A stretch of DNA of 64,000 nt, taken from positions 1,674,001-1,738,000 of the forward strand of contig JAHEWK010000003.1 of the NCBI GenBank assembly GCA_020740775.1, given 5' to 3'. Both the position numbers and the translations under genes were made by a program. Below the pieces are notes generated by a model that saw only the letters and a list, made by a program, of their open reading frames with translations, made no database searches and was not told the DNA's origin. Source of the stretch: Ilyonectria destructans (taxonomy: Eukaryota > Ascomycota > Sordariomycetes > Hypocreales > Nectriaceae). This document shows, piece by piece, positions 1 to 12,169 of the stretch (positions are counted from its first letter, which is position 1; each line of letters opens with the position of its first letter).

Positions 1-622
1 TAGAGCCCTACGCACATTCTGGGCTGCGGCGTATATGCCTGCGCATGGCGCATTGAATAATGGCGAGCTCATGGCTTTATGCTCGTCCACACAGATATTC
101 TGGATGCTTATTCGGGCTGCAGGTTGCGGAGCGCGAGGCGCGAAGCACGAAGAGCGAAGTGCGGACATCGGAGGGCGGAGTGCGGACTTCCTAAAAACTC
201 TAACGGCGCATGTTTCAACGGCCCACGCAAACCAAGATTCTTATCCCTTCCAGTTCCTGGAATCTGTAATTTATAAGCGCACGGATTAAATATTCCCACC
301 GGCCTCCGTCGGGAGAATTACCACACTGGCCGATCAGAAAGGACCAAGAGGTCTGCAGCTATAGCACAAACCACTATGAGGCATCCCAGCGTGGCACGTT
401 TTTGGCGTGGACGAACCTTCAATTTCGATACTAGACTGAATAGAACCCCAGTGGTCGGAGGTGTTTATAATCGTGAATTATCTGGCACTTGTTACCCAAT
501 GTAATGAACGTCGGAAGGCCATATATACTCTCTGAGACCCGAGAGTTTGAATGCTTCACCGCTCTAAGCCTATGAACCATCAATCACCTTCTCACAACCA
601 GCAATCTACCTACCCCACCACC
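1..622. other. Upstream region of the crotonase-like gene
   Basis: No convincing gene is seen. Positions 120-190 hold a loosely repeated GCG-AAG-rich stretch (variants of gcgaagc/gcggagtgcgga). A TATA-like stretch (catatatactc, about 520-530) lies some 95 bases before the chosen ATG at 623 and probably marks the core promoter of the following gene. Confidence 0.4.
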
Positions 623-1580
623 ATGATCTCTTCACGCCTTCTCAACTTGGCTTTGGCCACCACCCTTTTCCCTGCGACCCTTGCCCTGCAGCTCCCGGAG
701 TACAAGGCCTTGAAAACGTCACTCGATTCGAACATTCTGACCGTCACCTTCCATAACCGAGACTCTCCCGTCAACTTGTGGAACCAAGACACTCAGGACG
801 GTGTCACGGACTTGGTCGAGAGACTCCAGCACGACAACGAAACCAAGGTGGTGATTTTCAACAGCGACGTCCCGCGATTCTTCACCGCCCATCTTGATCT
901 CTCTATGCCTAGCGTAGCTGAACGTACGTGTCGAAGCGAACCGCCTTGAATGCATTGTCCACGTCTCGGAAATCACTAACAACTCCCTAGCTACTTTCGC
1001 AGCGACATTCGCGACGCTCATGTACAACATCACGACCCTGCACCAAGTCACCATCGGCGCTGTGGAGGGAAGAGCTCGGGGAGCAGGAAACGAATTCTTG
1101 GTGGCTCTGGACATGCGCTTTGCGACAAAGAACGACACCTTTTTCGGACAGCCAGAAGTCGGCACCGGCCTGTTCCCAGGTGGTGGCGGCAGCCAGTTTC
1201 TTCCCGGATTGATCGGCCGCGGACGTGCCATGGAGTACATCCTCAGCTCCAACGACATCACAGCGGCCGACGCGGAAAAGATCGGCTGGATCAACAAGGC
1301 GTTTGACACTTCGGCCGACATGTACACGTACATTGACCAGCTGACGTCCCGGCTCCGATTGTTCCCCTTGACGGCACTGTACGGAGCTAAGAAGTCCATC
1401 AACCGCGCTTCGACCCCGAGCTTCGAGGATATAGTCGCGGATGGGATCGCGTTCCGTGAGCAGCTGGCGGATCCCCTTGCACAAGCGGCAGCGCGGCGGT
1501 CAGCCGCTCTGCTCAGCAACCAGTCGCAATTCGATGTGGAACTCAATCTTCCGGCTGTGCTGCCCGCACTTTACCTGTAA
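623..1580 (+). CDS. Enoyl-CoA hydratase/isomerase (crotonase fold) with predicted signal peptide
   Basis: Two exons, 623-923 and 991-1580; the intron starts GTACGT, has a CTAAC branch site and ends TAG. The protein is 296 aa. The start at 623 sits in a good context (ccaccATGA); the in-frame ATG at 551 lies too close to the TATA-like box. The crotonase core is visible: a GRARGAGNEF segment carrying one acidic residue of hydratases, then QPEVGTGLFPGGGG carrying the second, so both glutamates typical of enoyl-CoA hydratase appear kept. The first 20 residues are hydrophobic and end ATLALQ, like a signal peptide. Crotonases normally act on acyl-CoA in mitochondria, peroxisomes or cytosol, so a secretory leader is odd. 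Substrate unknown; an isomerase or hydrolase activity is also possible. Confidence 0.85.
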
Positions 1581-1878
1581 AGTGCGGCATGTCATCAAGG
1601 GAGGTGTAAATAATCATGCTCGAGCAATTGGAAGAATGTCCTGTTTCAATTCAACATGAATATATATTAAGAGATAAATTGTTTCGTCATTGACTGTCAC
1701 CTGACGAAAACTAAAGCCCATGTACTAGTGAACACGTATCTGTCTGCTGTAAAATAACTTGTTGGAAGAAACGCGTCAGTCTATGCTACTCGAATTACAA
1801 CGCAGTCCAATGAACCCCTCAGACAAGTCCACCGCGTCTTACACCCGTGGAAGGAGGATGTGAAGAAGCCCAGACTAC

Positions 1879-2721
1879 TCAATCATCATCGCAACGGCAT
1901 GGATACTTGGCCCACTTGTCAACCACACCGTCCCACTCGGACATGACTGCCCATTGCATATCGCCAGCAACTCGGTCAAGAGGCAACTGGCGTGTCTCGT
2001 TGTTTTTCAGAATGTAGGAGAGATCCTGGCCTAGGCTGCACATCTTCCTGGTCCAGTTGTCGTGAAACAAGGCGCCAATGGCGGTCGCTTCCTCTAAACC
2101 GAGTTCCTGGCGATGGTCCAACTCACCGTGGGCGCTCAACGGCATCAGCGCGGCCAAGCCAATGTGGCCGCCGCAAAGCAAGAACGACTTTTGCCCCATC
2201 AACGTGTGGTGCTTCACCATGTCGTTGTCGCACCCAGAGCTCTCCATCATGCTGGAGAAGTCTTCAGCTGCGCGCACTGGGTTCGCGGAACGGTCCAGTT
2301 CCATCGCTTGGAACAGGGAGATCTCGTAAAACCTTGTGATGAGACTGGACACCAGCTCTTGATCCTCGAGACGCCGGATACTCTGAGCCAGCTCGACCTT
2401 GCAAACCATTGAGGCCATTCCAGCGTCCGTTCCAGCATCCGTCCCAGCGTCATTCTCATCAATCGTTCCGTCATCCGTTCCTGCGATCGTTTCGTCATCC
2501 TTTCCAGCGTCCATTCCGGCATCCGCTCCAGCACCCTCCACATCTCCAATGGGCAGAACTAGCGCCGCCCCGGACGGCCGTTGCTCGGTGCGGGCGATCT
2601 TGGCGAGTTTGATCAGCTGGGTTAGACCCCTGCGACTTCGCATCGTGGCGAAGAATATGAGGCCCTGTCGGCTGAGGGGGGCGAGTTTCCACTCATCCGG
2701 TAGTGTCATGCGAGCATCCAT
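1879..2721 (-). CDS. Uncharacterised protein with Asp/Ala/Gly/Thr-rich repeat
   Basis: Single open frame of 280 aa with ATG at 2721. I do not recognise the family. Residues about 60-100 form a low-complexity acidic run built from DAGTDAG/DDGT units, encoded by an imperfect GTTCCAGCRTC-type DNA repeat at 2420-2530. The flanking parts look globular: the N-terminal third is basic and hydrophobic, and the C-terminal part has helical, Leu-rich segments and ends in a Cys-Arg-Cys-Asp tail. No membrane segment or signal peptide is evident. It is convergent with the crotonase-like gene. Probably real because the frame is long and uninterrupted, but no function can be given. Confidence 0.55.
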   Translation of the reverse strand: MDARMTLPDEWKLAPLSRQGLIFFATMRSRRGLTQLIKLAKIARTEQRPSGAALVLPIGDVEGAGADAGMDAGKDDETIAGTDDGTIDENDAGTDAGTDAGMASMVCKVELAQSIRRLEDQELVSSLITRFYEISLFQAMELDRSANPVRAAEDFSSMMESSGCDNDMVKHHTLMGQKSFLLCGGHIGLAALMPLSAHGELDHRQELGLEEATAIGALFHDNWTRKMCSLGQDLSYILKNNETRQLPLDRVAGDMQWAVMSEWDGVVDKWAKYPCRCDDD

Positions 2722-3287
2722 TCCCTAGATGATTGCCCGGGCCCGCTCCTCTTGTTGCGCCAAAGCTGCTTTCTGGTGTGCATCTGCGTTCTGCGCGTGC
2801 TCCGTGGCGGCTCGAGGAGGTGTCGGCTGTTCGCCACTTCCTGTGCCGTGTTGTGTTAGCGATCTGCTGGCCGGATGCCGGGAGATGAGGTTGACTTGCC
2901 TGCTTCATCGGAATGGGGAGGCATGATGGCAGTTCCACTGTTGGAAAGGCGAGGACACGCAAAGATGTGATGCCACGATGGAAGGCGGATGAAGGCAGCC
3001 AGGTGAAAACTCGGATGTTGTGGAGGTTGTAAGAGTCAAGTCAGAGTTAAGTGGGAAGCCATGCATCACTTTGACTGCGGCCATTGGCCGTAGTGAATCA
3101 CAAATTTAAATGCACGTGTTTGTTCGCACCTGCTAGATCTCATTGTGTAGGTAGGTATGTTCGCGTGGCTTGTTTTGTGGCTAGTTTGCGTGGCTTGATT
3201 CCATCGTGGAAGGTGTTTCCATCGTCATCACGTCCTCCACACGGGACTTCGGCCTGGCCTGCAACGTACTAACGCACACTTTGCCTA
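2722..3287. other. Intergenic region between two minus-strand genes
   Basis: Contains the promoter side of the 280-aa gene and the 3' side of the F-box gene. Only short overlapping open frames are present and none has convincing protein character. Confidence 0.4.
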
Positions 3288-4604
3288 CTACCACTTCTCA
3301 AACACAACGCCCTGTTCAGCAAATAACTCGGATATTCTTGCTAAACGCCTCTCGTTCGTTTCACATCTAGCGTGGAATTGGTAACGAATTGATTGCAACT
3401 CTGGATAGCAACTCCTAACCTGAGGTGCCAGGACCATTAAGTCTTCTTCATACAACTCAGAGTTCAATCGTATCAGTATAAGTGTCCTGAGTGCTCGGGG
3501 AAGTAGTGTAACGAGAAACTGCGCCGCTTTTGCATTGTAGCTTTCATCTCCACTTGAAAACTTTCTCCACAGGCTCCGGCCATCAAGCACCAAGTGCTCC
3601 AGCGCTTCAAGCATAGTCAGGGACGTGATTAGACCAGGAGGAAATCCAGTCGTCGAGAGGTGGAAAATCTGCCTGTCCCGTAAATGGAGCTTCAGATCCG
3701 TAAGTTGTTTCTTGAACGGTTCAAGGGCGTCCACTGCTTGTTGCGGAGTGCACAGGTCGGCGTCAGGACCACCATTGCAGAAATTGAAGTCGAAGAAGAA
3801 ATCCTTCAAGCTGGGAAAGCCCTGCAGCAAGTCCTTCAGTTCCTGACCGGTAAATCTGACAGAGATAAGGACGAGTTCTGTGACGTTTTCAAACCGCACG
3901 CCAGCCACGCCTCCCCGGGCATTCTCTATCCAAAGTGAGGTGAGGTTCGGGGCCCAATTAGCCAGCGGACGGATTTCTCGTGCAGTCGCTAGGTGGTTTA
4001 GGCGTACATTTGTGAGAAGGGGTAACAATGGGCCATCTCGTTTCGAGTTTGACGCTGACAAGAGAACCTGAAGGACCCTTTCTTCGTCTGATACGTGGTA
4101 TTGAAGGCTTTCGAGGTTGGGTGTGTGGGCCGCGATCATCTCCGTCAGGAATTGAAGAATTTGCCCGTCTTCTCCTTCGTACCTAATGCGGTTCCAGGAC
4201 TCAGTTCTCATAGACGGTCGATCAGGTCGTTCAAGTACTGGTTCAGGAACCGGAGTGCCGAGAAGATTCGCTGCCTTGACGAAAATTTCGACGTCCTCTT
4301 GGGAAAACATTGGGTTTCCGTGGTATGTAAAATCAATGTCCTGAACCATTGATGCGATTGTTGGATTGGTGATCATCGTGCGCAGAAGGTTTGGGAGACT
4401 GCTTCGATACAACTCCTCGGACTCTTCGTCGGAAGCAAACAACGGAGTAAGCTCTCTAAATATATCAGGGAGGACAAATGCCCGGAGGCGCTTCGAAACT
4501 CGAGACAAAGATAACAGACTCGGCTTCAGTTCTTCTTTAACAAGAGGCGCACATATTTGGCCAAGAACCTCCGGCGGCATGTTGTCCAAACGGGCTTGAT
4601 CCAT
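3288..4604 (-). CDS. F-box-like protein
   Basis: Intronless frame of 438 aa with ATG at 4604. The N-terminus (residues about 5-50: NMPPEVLGQICAPLV, then SLSRVSKRLRAFVLPDIFREL) matches the F-box layout of Leu-Pro-x-E-(I/V)-L and a later Leu-Ser-x-Val-Ser-(K/R)-x-(L/F), the part that binds Skp1 in SCF ubiquitin ligases. The remaining 380 residues contain Leu-rich stretches (LTNVRLNHL, LTSLWIENA, LTDLKLHLR) reminiscent of irregular LRR-like repeats seen in fungal F-box proteins, which would select a substrate. Likely cytosolic or nuclear. The target cannot be told from sequence. Confidence 0.75.
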   Translation of the reverse strand: MDQARLDNMPPEVLGQICAPLVKEELKPSLLSLSRVSKRLRAFVLPDIFRELTPLFASDEESEELYRSSLPNLLRTMITNPTIASMVQDIDFTYHGNPMFSQEDVEIFVKAANLLGTPVPEPVLERPDRPSMRTESWNRIRYEGEDGQILQFLTEMIAAHTPNLESLQYHVSDEERVLQVLLSASNSKRDGPLLPLLTNVRLNHLATAREIRPLANWAPNLTSLWIENARGGVAGVRFENVTELVLISVRFTGQELKDLLQGFPSLKDFFFDFNFCNGGPDADLCTPQQAVDALEPFKKQLTDLKLHLRDRQIFHLSTTGFPPGLITSLTMLEALEHLVLDGRSLWRKFSSGDESYNAKAAQFLVTLLPRALRTLILIRLNSELYEEDLMVLAPQVRSCYPELQSIRYQFHARCETNERRLARISELFAEQGVVFEKW

Positions 4605-7600
4605 GTTGATCTAAATGTTTGTTTGGAGGCTTATCGGCTGAGATAATGAATAGCCGTCTACCAGAAAGCTTTATTCAGTAGACAGCAAACTTAGGATCAA
4701 TAGTGTCTAAGGTGATGTTTTACCCTATCCTGGATCAAAATATCAGATTTCATTCACCAAGAAGTTGAGCTAGATAATGCTGACGTGGCCTCATTTCCAT
4801 GCTTTAATACGGGCTTGGCGCGAACGTGTGGGCTGATAATAGCGCCTACAAACAAGGTAACCCCGCCATTGCTTATGATCTCAATCGTTGCCTGGGTCTA
4901 TCTATTGGCCCCAAAATGCGGCAAGAGCTGAGAAATGCTGTCAGTGCAAATTCAGTGACGACCACAACGGACTACCTCTTAACTTAACACAGAGTTTACC
5001 CTCCACCCAAAGCATTACGCAATTTTTTAATATCAAAAATATGACAATCTTACCAGTAAATGTTCTCCCTACATTTTTCTTAAGTCTCTAGTTTCATGGA
5101 TTGAACTTCCTTCTTAACCATAGATTAAGTCCAAGACGCCAGAATGCAATGGGAATTGGGATTGCCGTGCTTATCTTCTTTAATACAAATGACTTTATCT
5201 ACTTGGGTCATAAATATGTTTGAAGGGCCATCAGTTTCTAAAATAGTTACTAATAATCGCATATGGCCTAAAATTTCAAGGCATTTTCCAATTCCCGATT
5301 TTATTTAATCTATAGAGACGCTGGAAAACACACTAGAAACGTAGTTGCATGGGGTGTTCCAGTTGATGGTATGCTGACACGTCGGTGGTAAGTGCCCGCG
5401 CGCCTCCCAACATTCCAGCATGGTTTCCGGAATAATTATTGCAAACAACGCTCGGGGAATAATCTATTATGATTCAGTCGTAATTCACTGCTACGCTGAG
5501 GGCGGCATGACCACCACAACGAAGGTCTGTCTCCTAACTGAGACGCAAGCGTAGCGCGGGCACAGGTATTATGTCAATCATCTAGGCTACGAGACCTACA
5601 CACAAGGGCGAGCTGAATTCTTGGAATTCATACTACCGAAACACGCCACTCTTATTTCTCTTTCCCGTCACTAAGCTTCCATTATGAGCACAGTTGTTTA
5701 GCGGAGCAGCCTTGATATTGCCGGATGAAGGATAAATGTGTGATTCCTGGGCAGCGCGGTGATGCATCTCGGGTCGACATGCGCCTACCCTACAGCTACA
5801 GGCCAACCAAAAAAGAAATCCTCAAATATGTGCGGCAGAGTTTGTTTCCAGTTTGAAAACTGTGGAAATCATCTGGTAATGGCTACGTTAGTGACGCAGC
5901 TAATCTATGATACCAAAGAGTCGCTGATGAACATGCAATGCCGGGTTGACAGATTCAAGGTTGTTTTCCGCATGGCTTCCTCTCCTAATGAATACCAAAA
6001 GTCCCACACGACTCTCGTTGCTAAACGATTGCCGACCTTGGAGTAAAGTGTCGGAAAGTATGACACAAGCTAACCTGACGTAGTATAGGCAATGGCTGCT
6101 TCCTTTCGAGAACATGCAGCATCGTTCTGTTGTCAAGCCTCTGGCAAGTCTAGCTTCTATATCGTGATGCCCTCGTGGAAAATAAACCCTTGTCTTCCCA
6201 GAGCCGCTAGGTACTGGTCTCCAGCGCCTCGCAAGTCTCAGTCTCGCTCTAGTTCTTCATCAGCGACCCGTCCCGACGAGGAGACAAACCAAAAGTCCAT
6301 TGCCCCACCCCTTCCTTTAAATCCTCACCTTTGTGATGGCTCTAGAGCAGCTTAGTCGATGACTAGCGCCATTTCGCCGGTCTCACTCTCCCTGATCTAT
6401 GCACGTCGACCCGTCCCGTCCCTATCACGAGTCACAACTTTGATCGTTGCCACTGGTGGCGGGTCTTGTGCTTTATCTTTAGGGTTGGGAAGCTGACGGC
6501 TCAGCTGGAAAGAACCATGTTTCTCTCCCATTGACCGTGGGGCGTCAAAGCTGGTATCTCGCTCAATATCACTCCATGTCCTAGAACTCCCAAGGCTCGT
6601 CGGGCGTGTGACGCGGGATAAAGAATTAAATACAGGCAGCTTGGATTTCTGAACATGCCAAGTGATCAACCATACTACGGCCCGTTTGTCTTCGTCGTGC
6701 ATTGTTTCGCCGGGATTGCATTGTAGCCGCCTGAGTCGTTGTCTGAGGCCATCCGCCCAATTAACTCCATGCCCTCTGACATAATCGCATTCTACATGAC
6801 GCCAATCAAGCACAAAAGACGGCCTGGCTTTCAAAAGTTCGGGCGCCCGGAGCGCTGCAAGATTCCATTTCAGGCCACTCCGGGTGGGTTGTTGGCGTTG
6901 TGTATGTCAAATCACATATTGGGGGCCGTCTCCACCTGATCATCCTCGTTATGATTACCCGAAGACCAGGTCATCAGACTTCGACTATCAAACTTGTGGG
7001 CGCTGCCATTTGAAGGTGGCTTACGCCGTAGATCCTACGTCATCTCACTTTCGTGGAGCCGGTTTCAACTGCACAAGGTGAGATACTCGGACAGTTTCTG
7101 AATCCGGAACAGCTTCTTGGCCTACCTACTCGCCAGCGGTGCTGATCGGGTATGAAATCACTTGCCGTAGGTTTAGCCTGGTTCTGAACTGTGACAGCGG
7201 GAGCAGAGCTCGAAGCCCTTCAATCGACGCATCGAGATGGCTTGCCGAGAACTGCCCGACGTTAGCCCTTGCAGGTATCGAGGCTGGAATGCTCACACAT
7301 CCGGCTTACCACTCTCTGAGACATCCCCACATATCTACCCATTGCAGCTACAATGCATTCCAACTCAGTTTAGAATGATTGCTCTGTTGAGCTGCCTACA
7401 AGGCAACGTTAGACCAGTCAAATACAGAACATACACTCCCCGTAGGGTCTGTTAATTGAAATCTGTTGAACATGCCACCCATCTAAGCACGGGAACTCGG
7501 GCTCATGGCGGTGGTTTATGACCCGTCCATTTCTTCGTGAGACAAGTATCCACAGTTTGCCGTACGTGGCACCTCAACATATCCTTTGATGTGAGACAAG

Positions 7601-7846
7601 GTTTCATGCGCGCCTCCGTCAGCAAAAACGGGCAAGATCGGGACTGTCAAGCCCCCGAGAGGCCGACGTGAGGTACCCGAGATTGCGAGCAAAGGGATAT
7701 TGTGGCTCCGTGCCTTTATCTTTCCCTCTGCGTTGTCAATAGTCCATCTACTTCATTCTACCGCCGGGTCTTCTTTCACTATCCTCCGTGTATAAGCTAG
7801 GCCCTTCCTTGCTTGTTTGCCTCGCATCTTGGCGACAACCGCGACC
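4605..7846. other. 3.2-kb region without a convincing gene
   Basis: Short open frames of up to 145 codons occur on both strands, the longest at 6397-6834 on the minus strand, but none shows a family motif, signal peptide or intron-linked continuation. 4700-5340 is AT-rich. The last 200 bases are a probable promoter and 5' leader of the ABC transporter. Confidence 0.4.
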
Positions 7847-10800
7847 ATGGCTCCAGAGTCAAAACCCGAATTTATCCAACTCAATTCCTTGACGGCGACT
7901 TCCTCCCATAACGCGCAAGATGTGTTGAATCGACGTGACTGCGGAGAGAAAAGCGACGCCGCACTACAACTTACCCCCGAAGCACAACCTGCCGCTAAAG
8001 AACAACCTGGTTCCGAACGAAAACGTGACGCTGAAGAACCATCGAGCGAACGGACTGAGATAGAAAGACCCGAAAGCAAAGTCGTCAATGCCAAAGACCC
8101 TGACGATGATCCGTTCAAAGGACTATCTGACGATGAAGCCGCTGTCCTCAAGCGGCAGATTGCTGCACCGCAGATCAATGCTGGGATCAAGACACTCTAC
8201 CGATACGCATCGACCAACGATATCCTCATTATCATCGGCTCTTCCTTCATGTCTATAGTCAGTGGTGCTGCAATGCCACTGATGATTGTGGTATTTGGCT
8301 CACTGCAGGGCAAATTTCAAGACTTCTTCGCCGGCAACTCAGACTACGGCGATTTCAACCGTGCGTTAAGTAGCACTGTGGTGTACTTTGTCTATCTCGC
8401 CATCGGTGGTTTTATAGCCACCTACACCTCGACGGTGGGCTTCATTTGTAGGTGGCGGAATAAATTGCATCCATGCTTATCATCTAACATCGAAAACAGA
8501 TACTGGAGAACATATTAGCGCCAAGATTAGACAGAATTATCTCGAACATTGCCTGCGCCAGAATATTGGCTTCTTTGATGAGCTAGGCGCTGGCGAGGTT
8601 ATTACAAGGATCACTGCGGACACCAACTTGATCCAGGCGGGAATTTCAGAGAAAGTTGGACTAACCCTAGCGGCCATTTCTACATTTGTGTCGGCATTTG
8701 TAATTGGCTACATCAAATACTGGAAACTGGCCTTGATTCTAATGTCCGTTGTGTTTGCTTTAGTTATCAACATGGCACTGGCGTCTGGATTTTTGATGAA
8801 ATACAGCAAGCAGTCGGTTAGCACCGGTGCCATTGGAGGCAGCCTAGCCGATGAGGTTATCAGCTCCATTCGAAATGCCGTTGCATTTGGAGCCCAGGAC
8901 CGACTCGCGAAACAATACGAAGTACACCTAACCAGGACAGAATATTTTGGATTCCGCTTCAAGGCTACTATGGGGATGACACTTGCAGGCCTGAGCTTGA
9001 TCATGTACTTGGGCTATGCACTTGCATTTTGGCAAGGTGGCCAGTACGTTGTCTATGAGGGTCTGCCTTTTGAAAAGGTCCTCGTCACCGTCATGGCTAT
9101 TGTTCTTGCTGCTTTTAGCATTGGCAATGTGGCACCAAATGCGCAGGCATTTTCTACAGGATTGGCAGCAGCCGGCAAAATCTACAGCACCATCGACCGT
9201 GAATCTCCTTTGGACCCCTTTAGCGAGGATGGCAAAAAGCTAGAGGAGATTCAGGGATCAATCCGATTGGAAAACGTCAAGCACATCTACCCGTCCCGGC
9301 CGGAGGTTGTTGTGATGGACGATGTGAGCCTCGAGGTTCCAGCTGGAAAGACAACAGCATTGGTGGGCGCATCGGGTTCCGGCAAGAGCACCATCGTTGG
9401 ACTCATCGAGAGGTTTTACGAGCCAATTGGAGGTACTGTATACCTCGATGGGCACGACATTACTACCCTGAATCTGCGGTGGTTGCGTCAACAGATTTCG
9501 TTGGTTGGCCAGGAGCCCACCTTGTTTGGTACCACGATTTTCCAGAATATCAAGCACGGTTTGATTGGCACGACACACGAGAACGAAAGCGAGGATATTC
9601 AACGGGAACTTGTTATCGAAGCTGCGAAAAAGGCCAATGCTCATGATTTCATCACTGGTCTTCCGGACGGATATGAAACTAATGTTGGTTCGCGCGGCTT
9701 TTTGATGTCTGGCGGACAGAAGCAGCGTATTGCAATCGCGAGAGCTATCGTCTCAGACCCAAAGAGTAAGTTAAGACAACTTCCCAATAAATTGTAATCA
9801 TGTTAACAGATCTTCAAGTCCTTCTCCTCGACGAAGCAACCTCGGCCCTCGATACAAAGTCAGAAGGCGTCGTCCAAGTAGCATTGGACGCAGCTTCCGA
9901 AAGTCGCACTACTATTGTTATTGCACATCGGCTATCTACTATTAGGAACGCCCATAATATTGTTGTGATGTCGCATGGAAAAATTGTTGAGCAAGGCACT
10001 CATGACGAGCTTCTTCAAATGAAGGGCGCGTATTCCGCTCTCGTCCACGCCCAGAACATCGCTCAGAATATTGACATGGATGATGAGGATGACGAGGAAG
10101 AGTCCACTCACCCCACATCAAAGACGTCTTTTTCCAAGGAGATTGAGGTTGCCGATGAAACGACAACCAACCACCTGCACCGCTTGTCCACCACCTATTC
10201 TTTGACTAATGTCGACGAAGAACTCGGCGGCGCACAGAACAGAGACCCTACTTTCTGGACTTTAACAAAACTCATTGCTTCTTTCAACAAGAAGGAAAAG
10301 GCCTTGATGGCAATCGGTCTTTTCTTCTCTGTTATTTGCGGCGGCGGAACTCCTGTTCAAGCCGTTTTGCTCTCAAAGGCCATCAGTACCTTGTCGACTC
10401 CGATTTTCCCTGCAAACCAATCCCAGGTTAAACATGATTCGGATTTCTGGGCTGCAATGTATGTCATGCTAGCTTTCGTACTGGCTATTGGATACTCAAC
10501 GCACGGTATTGTATTCGCGAAGTGTTCTGAGCGACTGATCCATCGTGCGCGATCTTCCACGTTCAGAAGCATTCTTCGGCAAGATATCTCCTTCTTCGAC
10601 TTGGATAAGAACACGTCTGGCGCACTGACGTCTTTCCTTTCAACGAAGACGGCGGAGCTGGCAGGGCTTAGTGGTGTGACCTTGGGAACACTTCTCATGA
10701 TTTCAACGACTCTGATCGCTGGTCTAATCCTCGGTATCGCTGTCGGCTGGAAGCTAGCGCTCGTCTGTACCTCGACTGTTCCAGTCCTGCTTGCTTGCGG

Positions 10801-12028
10801 TTACTTTCGCTTTTGGATGCTGTCCCACTACGAACGACGATCAAAGGACTCATACGTGGGCTCTGCAAGCTATGCATCCGAGGCTGTGTCGTCAATCCGC
10901 ACCATTGCATCTCTTACTCGTGAGGCAGATATTCTGCGACAGTACCGGGAGTCATTAGAGGTCCAGCAACGCGCAAGCTTGATCTCTGTCCTCAAATCCA
11001 CCATTCTTTTCGCATTGTCAGAGTCTTTGACATTCCTCATATTTGCTCTTTGTTTCTGGTATGGCGGAACTCTAATCGCCAAGGGACAGTACTCAATGTT
11101 CCAGTTCTTTGTTTGTTTTGCATCGGTCATCTTTAGCGCCCAATCCGCCGGTGCCATCTTTTCCTATTCCGGCGACATGAGCAAGGCTTACTCGGCTGCG
11201 CAAGAAATTAAGGACCTCCTGGACAGAGAGCCGAAAATAGATACCTGGTCTCAGGAGGGCGAAGCAATTGCCAGCGCTCAAGGCCGAATTGAGTTTCGAA
11301 ATGTGCACTTCCGTTACCCGACACGGCCCAATCAGCCTGTCCTCCGTGGCATTGATCTTGATATCCGCCCGGGTCAATACGTCGCCTTGGTTGGATCCTC
11401 GGGCTGTGGAAAGAGTACAAGCATTTCGCTGCTTGAGAGATTCTATGACCCAACCAAAGGAGGCATCTTCATCGACGGCAAGGAGATTGCCACACTCAAC
11501 GTCAATGACTACCGTGCCTTGATCGCCCTCGTTAGCCAGGAACCTACCCTCTACCAGGGCACTATCAGAGAGAACATTGTCCTCGGAACGACCGACGAGG
11601 AGGTATCTGACAGTTCCATTGAGCAAGCTTGCCGGGAGGCCAATATTCATGATTTCATCGTGTCCTTGCCCGACGGCCTCGACACAACTGTCGGTAGCAA
11701 GGGAGCTCTGCTATCAGGTGGACAGAAGCAGCGCATTGCGATCGCTCGAGCCCTAATTCGGGATCCTAAAATTCTACTGCTGGATGAGGCTACTTCTGCT
11801 CTGGATTCTGAGTCTGAACATGTCGTGCAGGCAGCCCTCGACAAGGCAGCTAAGGGTCGCACCACAATTGCTGTTGCCCATCGCCTCAGCACAATTCAAA
11901 AGGCTGACATGATTTTCGTATTCGACCAGGGTCGCATAGTTGAGCAAGGCACGCACAGTGACCTGCTTCGGAAGAATGGGTACTATGCTGAGCTGGTGAA
12001 TCTGCAAAGTCTGGAAGAGCATCGGTAA
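7847..12028 (+). CDS. Full-size ABC transporter, ABCB (P-glycoprotein/MDR) type
   Basis: Three exons, 7847-8447, 8500-9765 and 9819-12028, give 1358 aa in TMD-NBD-TMD-NBD order. The second acceptor was set at 9818 because it restores the Walker B sequence ILLLDEATSALD. NBD1 has Walker A GASGSGKST (Lys near 496) and signature LMSGGQKQR; NBD2 has GSSGCGKST (Lys near 1154), LLSGGQKQR and a second LLLDEATSALD. Each half has several hydrophobic helices. The N-terminal 100 residues are charged and Glu/Lys-rich, as usual for fungal members. This family exports hydrophobic drugs, metabolites or pigments across the plasma or vacuolar membrane. The in-frame ATG at 7817 is an alternative start. It converges on the TPR-CHAT gene, with 141 bases between stop codons. 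Confidence 0.95.
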
Positions 12029-12169
12029 GGATGATGAAATGTTAAATATTTTTGCGAGTTTTGCAGTATTAGGCACGATAGACAAATGCGGCCCAGAGCC
12101 TGATTAATAACTGTTTGAAAGCCGACAACAAGCAATTAACATTAGCTACGTAAGTAAGGGGATCAGAAA

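Noticed and set aside
719..1546. 275-codon minus-strand frame across the crotonase gene
   Set aside because: Shadow of the true plus-strand exons in GC-rich coding sequence.
6397..6834. 145-codon minus-strand frame in the 4.6-7.8 kb gap
   Set aside because: No motif, no splice continuation and unremarkable composition.
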